Origin: Nitrososphaerota archaeon
GTDB taxonomy: Archaea; Thermoproteota; Nitrososphaeria; Nitrososphaerales; Gagatemarchaeaceae
Length of the DNA stretch: 6,433 bases
Direction of reading: 5' to 3'
Assembly: GCA_016200025.1 (NCBI GenBank)
Contig: JACQFO010000092.1
Coordinates: 1-6,433, forward strand
Shown: positions 5,822 through 6,433 of the stretch, one piece after another
How positions within the stretch are numbered: the first letter of the stretch is position 1
Layout: each line of letters opens with the position of its first letter
Notes under the pieces: generated by a model
What the model saw: only the letters and a program-made list of their open reading frames with translations
What the model was told of the DNA's origin: nothing
Database searches by the model: none
Made by a program: the position numbers and the translations under genes

Positions 5822-6301
5822 ATGGTCCAACCCGGAAAGAAGAGTTTCCTTGCGCTGGCGGCGGTCGCAGTCCTGCTCACCTATCTCGCCTACAACTACA
5901 CGGTGCCCGGTCCTGCGACCGGACCTCTCCCGTCTACCTTCACCGTAGGCGGCAAGACCTTCCAGATCACCTACACCGCCTCGACCCAGGCCCAAAGACA
6001 GGAGGGCCTGATGAACAAGAAGGTCACGGACACCACTACGATGCTCTTCGCCTGGCCGTCGCCGGGTTACTACCAGTTCTACATGTACGACACCAACACA
6101 AGCCTGGACATCATCTGGATCGACACGACCGGGGACACGGGCCTGGTCGTGTACATAGTCGCGGGGGCGCAGCCCTGCTACGACCTGCTGACATGCCCCA
6201 GATTCACCCCCACGTCGCCCGCCAACTACGCGATAGAGGCCAAGGCCGGCTTCGTCGGAGCCAACGGCATACAGATCGGGACTACCATCGGATTCGGGTA
6301 G
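5822..6301 (+). CDS. DUF192 (UPF0127) family protein with N-terminal membrane segment
   Basis: The 159-residue product has a short positive N-terminus (KK at 6-7), then a hydrophobic stretch at about 9-24, which is a signal peptide or membrane anchor, and a mature part outside the membrane. The DUF192 pattern is clear: QEGLMNKK at 60-67, MLFAWPSPG at 74-82, the MYDTNTSLDIIWID motif at 88-101, GLVVYIV at 107-113, PC at 118-119, and ANYAIEAKAGF at 134-144. Length and order match the family; the function of DUF192 proteins is not established. C119 and C125 (PCYDLLTC) could form a disulfide. Start ATG at 5822 is chosen because it directly precedes the membrane segment and a TTAAAAAA box lies upstream. 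A longer reading from 5567 would run antisense through the winged-helix gene and is rejected. No co-directional partner is seen downstream. Confidence 0.9.
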   Translation: MVQPGKKSFLALAAVAVLLTYLAYNYTVPGPATGPLPSTFTVGGKTFQITYTASTQAQRQEGLMNKKVTDTTTMLFAWPSPGYYQFYMYDTNTSLDIIWIDTTGDTGLVVYIVAGAQPCYDLLTCPRFTPTSPANYAIEAKAGFVGANGIQIGTTIGFG

Positions 6302-6341
6302 GCCCCATCGACCCTTCGTGGCGCCTTGCATTGTCATGACA

Positions 6342-6431
6342 TTACGAGCTTCGCGCGGGTTCTCGCATTCGTCTAGGAAATTCGACCCAGCCGCCTTTGG
6401 CCTCCGCGCCCAAGAAGGGAAGCATGCAAGC
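6342..6431 (-). CDS. Possible C-terminal end of a minus-strand gene entering from the right edge
   Basis: One minus-strand frame is open from the right edge to a TAA at 6342-6344 and reads 29 residues, including LPFLGAEAKGGWVEFP and a basic tail. It is too short to recognise. If real, it would be convergent with the DUF192 gene, leaving a 40-base gap. An alternative is non-coding; an ATG at 6424-6426 preceded by GAAGGGA on the plus strand could begin a gene that leaves the window. Neither is well supported. Confidence 0.2.
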   Translation of the reverse strand, partial: ACMLPFLGAEAKGGWVEFPRRMREPARSS

Positions 6432-6433
6432 AG

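Noticed and set aside
5725..5880. Longer N-terminus for the winged-helix protein, starting at 5880
   Set aside because: It would overlap the divergent DUF192 gene and its TATA box, and the added 52 residues look like out-of-frame, arginine-rich sequence rather than a domain.
5735..6337. Long minus-strand open frame antisense to DUF192
   Set aside because: A by-product of high GC third positions in the opposite gene; no recognisable motif and it crosses the divergent promoter.
6424..6433. Start of a plus-strand gene at the right edge
   Set aside because: GAAGGGA before ATG is suggestive, but only three codons are visible and no promoter box is clear.

Overview
This is a GC-rich window (by eye about 60%) that reads as archaeal chromosome. 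The evidence is A/T-rich TATA-like boxes placed about 26-35 bases before start codons, few clear Shine-Dalgarno sequences, apparently leaderless genes, and heavy AGG/AGA arginine use. A member of the Nitrososphaerota (Thaumarchaeota) or a related lineage is a reasonable guess, but nothing here proves the phylum. I see no RNA gene, insertion sequence or CRISPR array. Coding density is high; the longest gene-free stretches are about 137 and 132 bases.

Left part (1-1805). The C-terminal part of a xylose-isomerase-like TIM-barrel enzyme runs off the left edge. It overlaps by four bases (TTGA) a complete class I/II aminotransferase, so the two look like an operon. Convergent to them on the minus strand is a fold-type II PLP enzyme related to cysteine synthase (1806-3170). 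The frame after its TAA stop stays open for 60 more codons (1623-1805) and encodes the catalytic half of a rhodanese-like domain. This looks like a PLP enzyme-rhodanese fusion split by one in-frame stop.

Middle (3171-4022). A 52-base divergent intergenic region separates the PLP enzyme from an unrecognised 114-residue helical protein. It holds a perfectly palindromic TATA-like box, GTTATATAAC, whose centre is 26.5 bases from both start codons. That geometry fits one bidirectional promoter driving two leaderless transcripts. The box is the first element of a 33-base array of alternating GTTAT/ATAAC arms with a 14-base period. The small gene ends on a CTAG it shares with the stop of a convergent minus-strand gene. 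That gene encodes a 152-residue protein that looks like a haem-less relative of a cytochrome c-like family.

Right part (4160-6301). A minus-strand HtrA-type serine protease with one PDZ domain and no visible signal peptide lies 68 bases downstream of a winged-helix protein of 192 residues. Divergent from the winged-helix gene, behind a good TTAAAAAA box, is a membrane-anchored or secreted DUF192 protein. Together these suggest a protein-quality or stress neighbourhood, but that functional link is inference from position only. The last ~130 bases hold no convincing complete gene.
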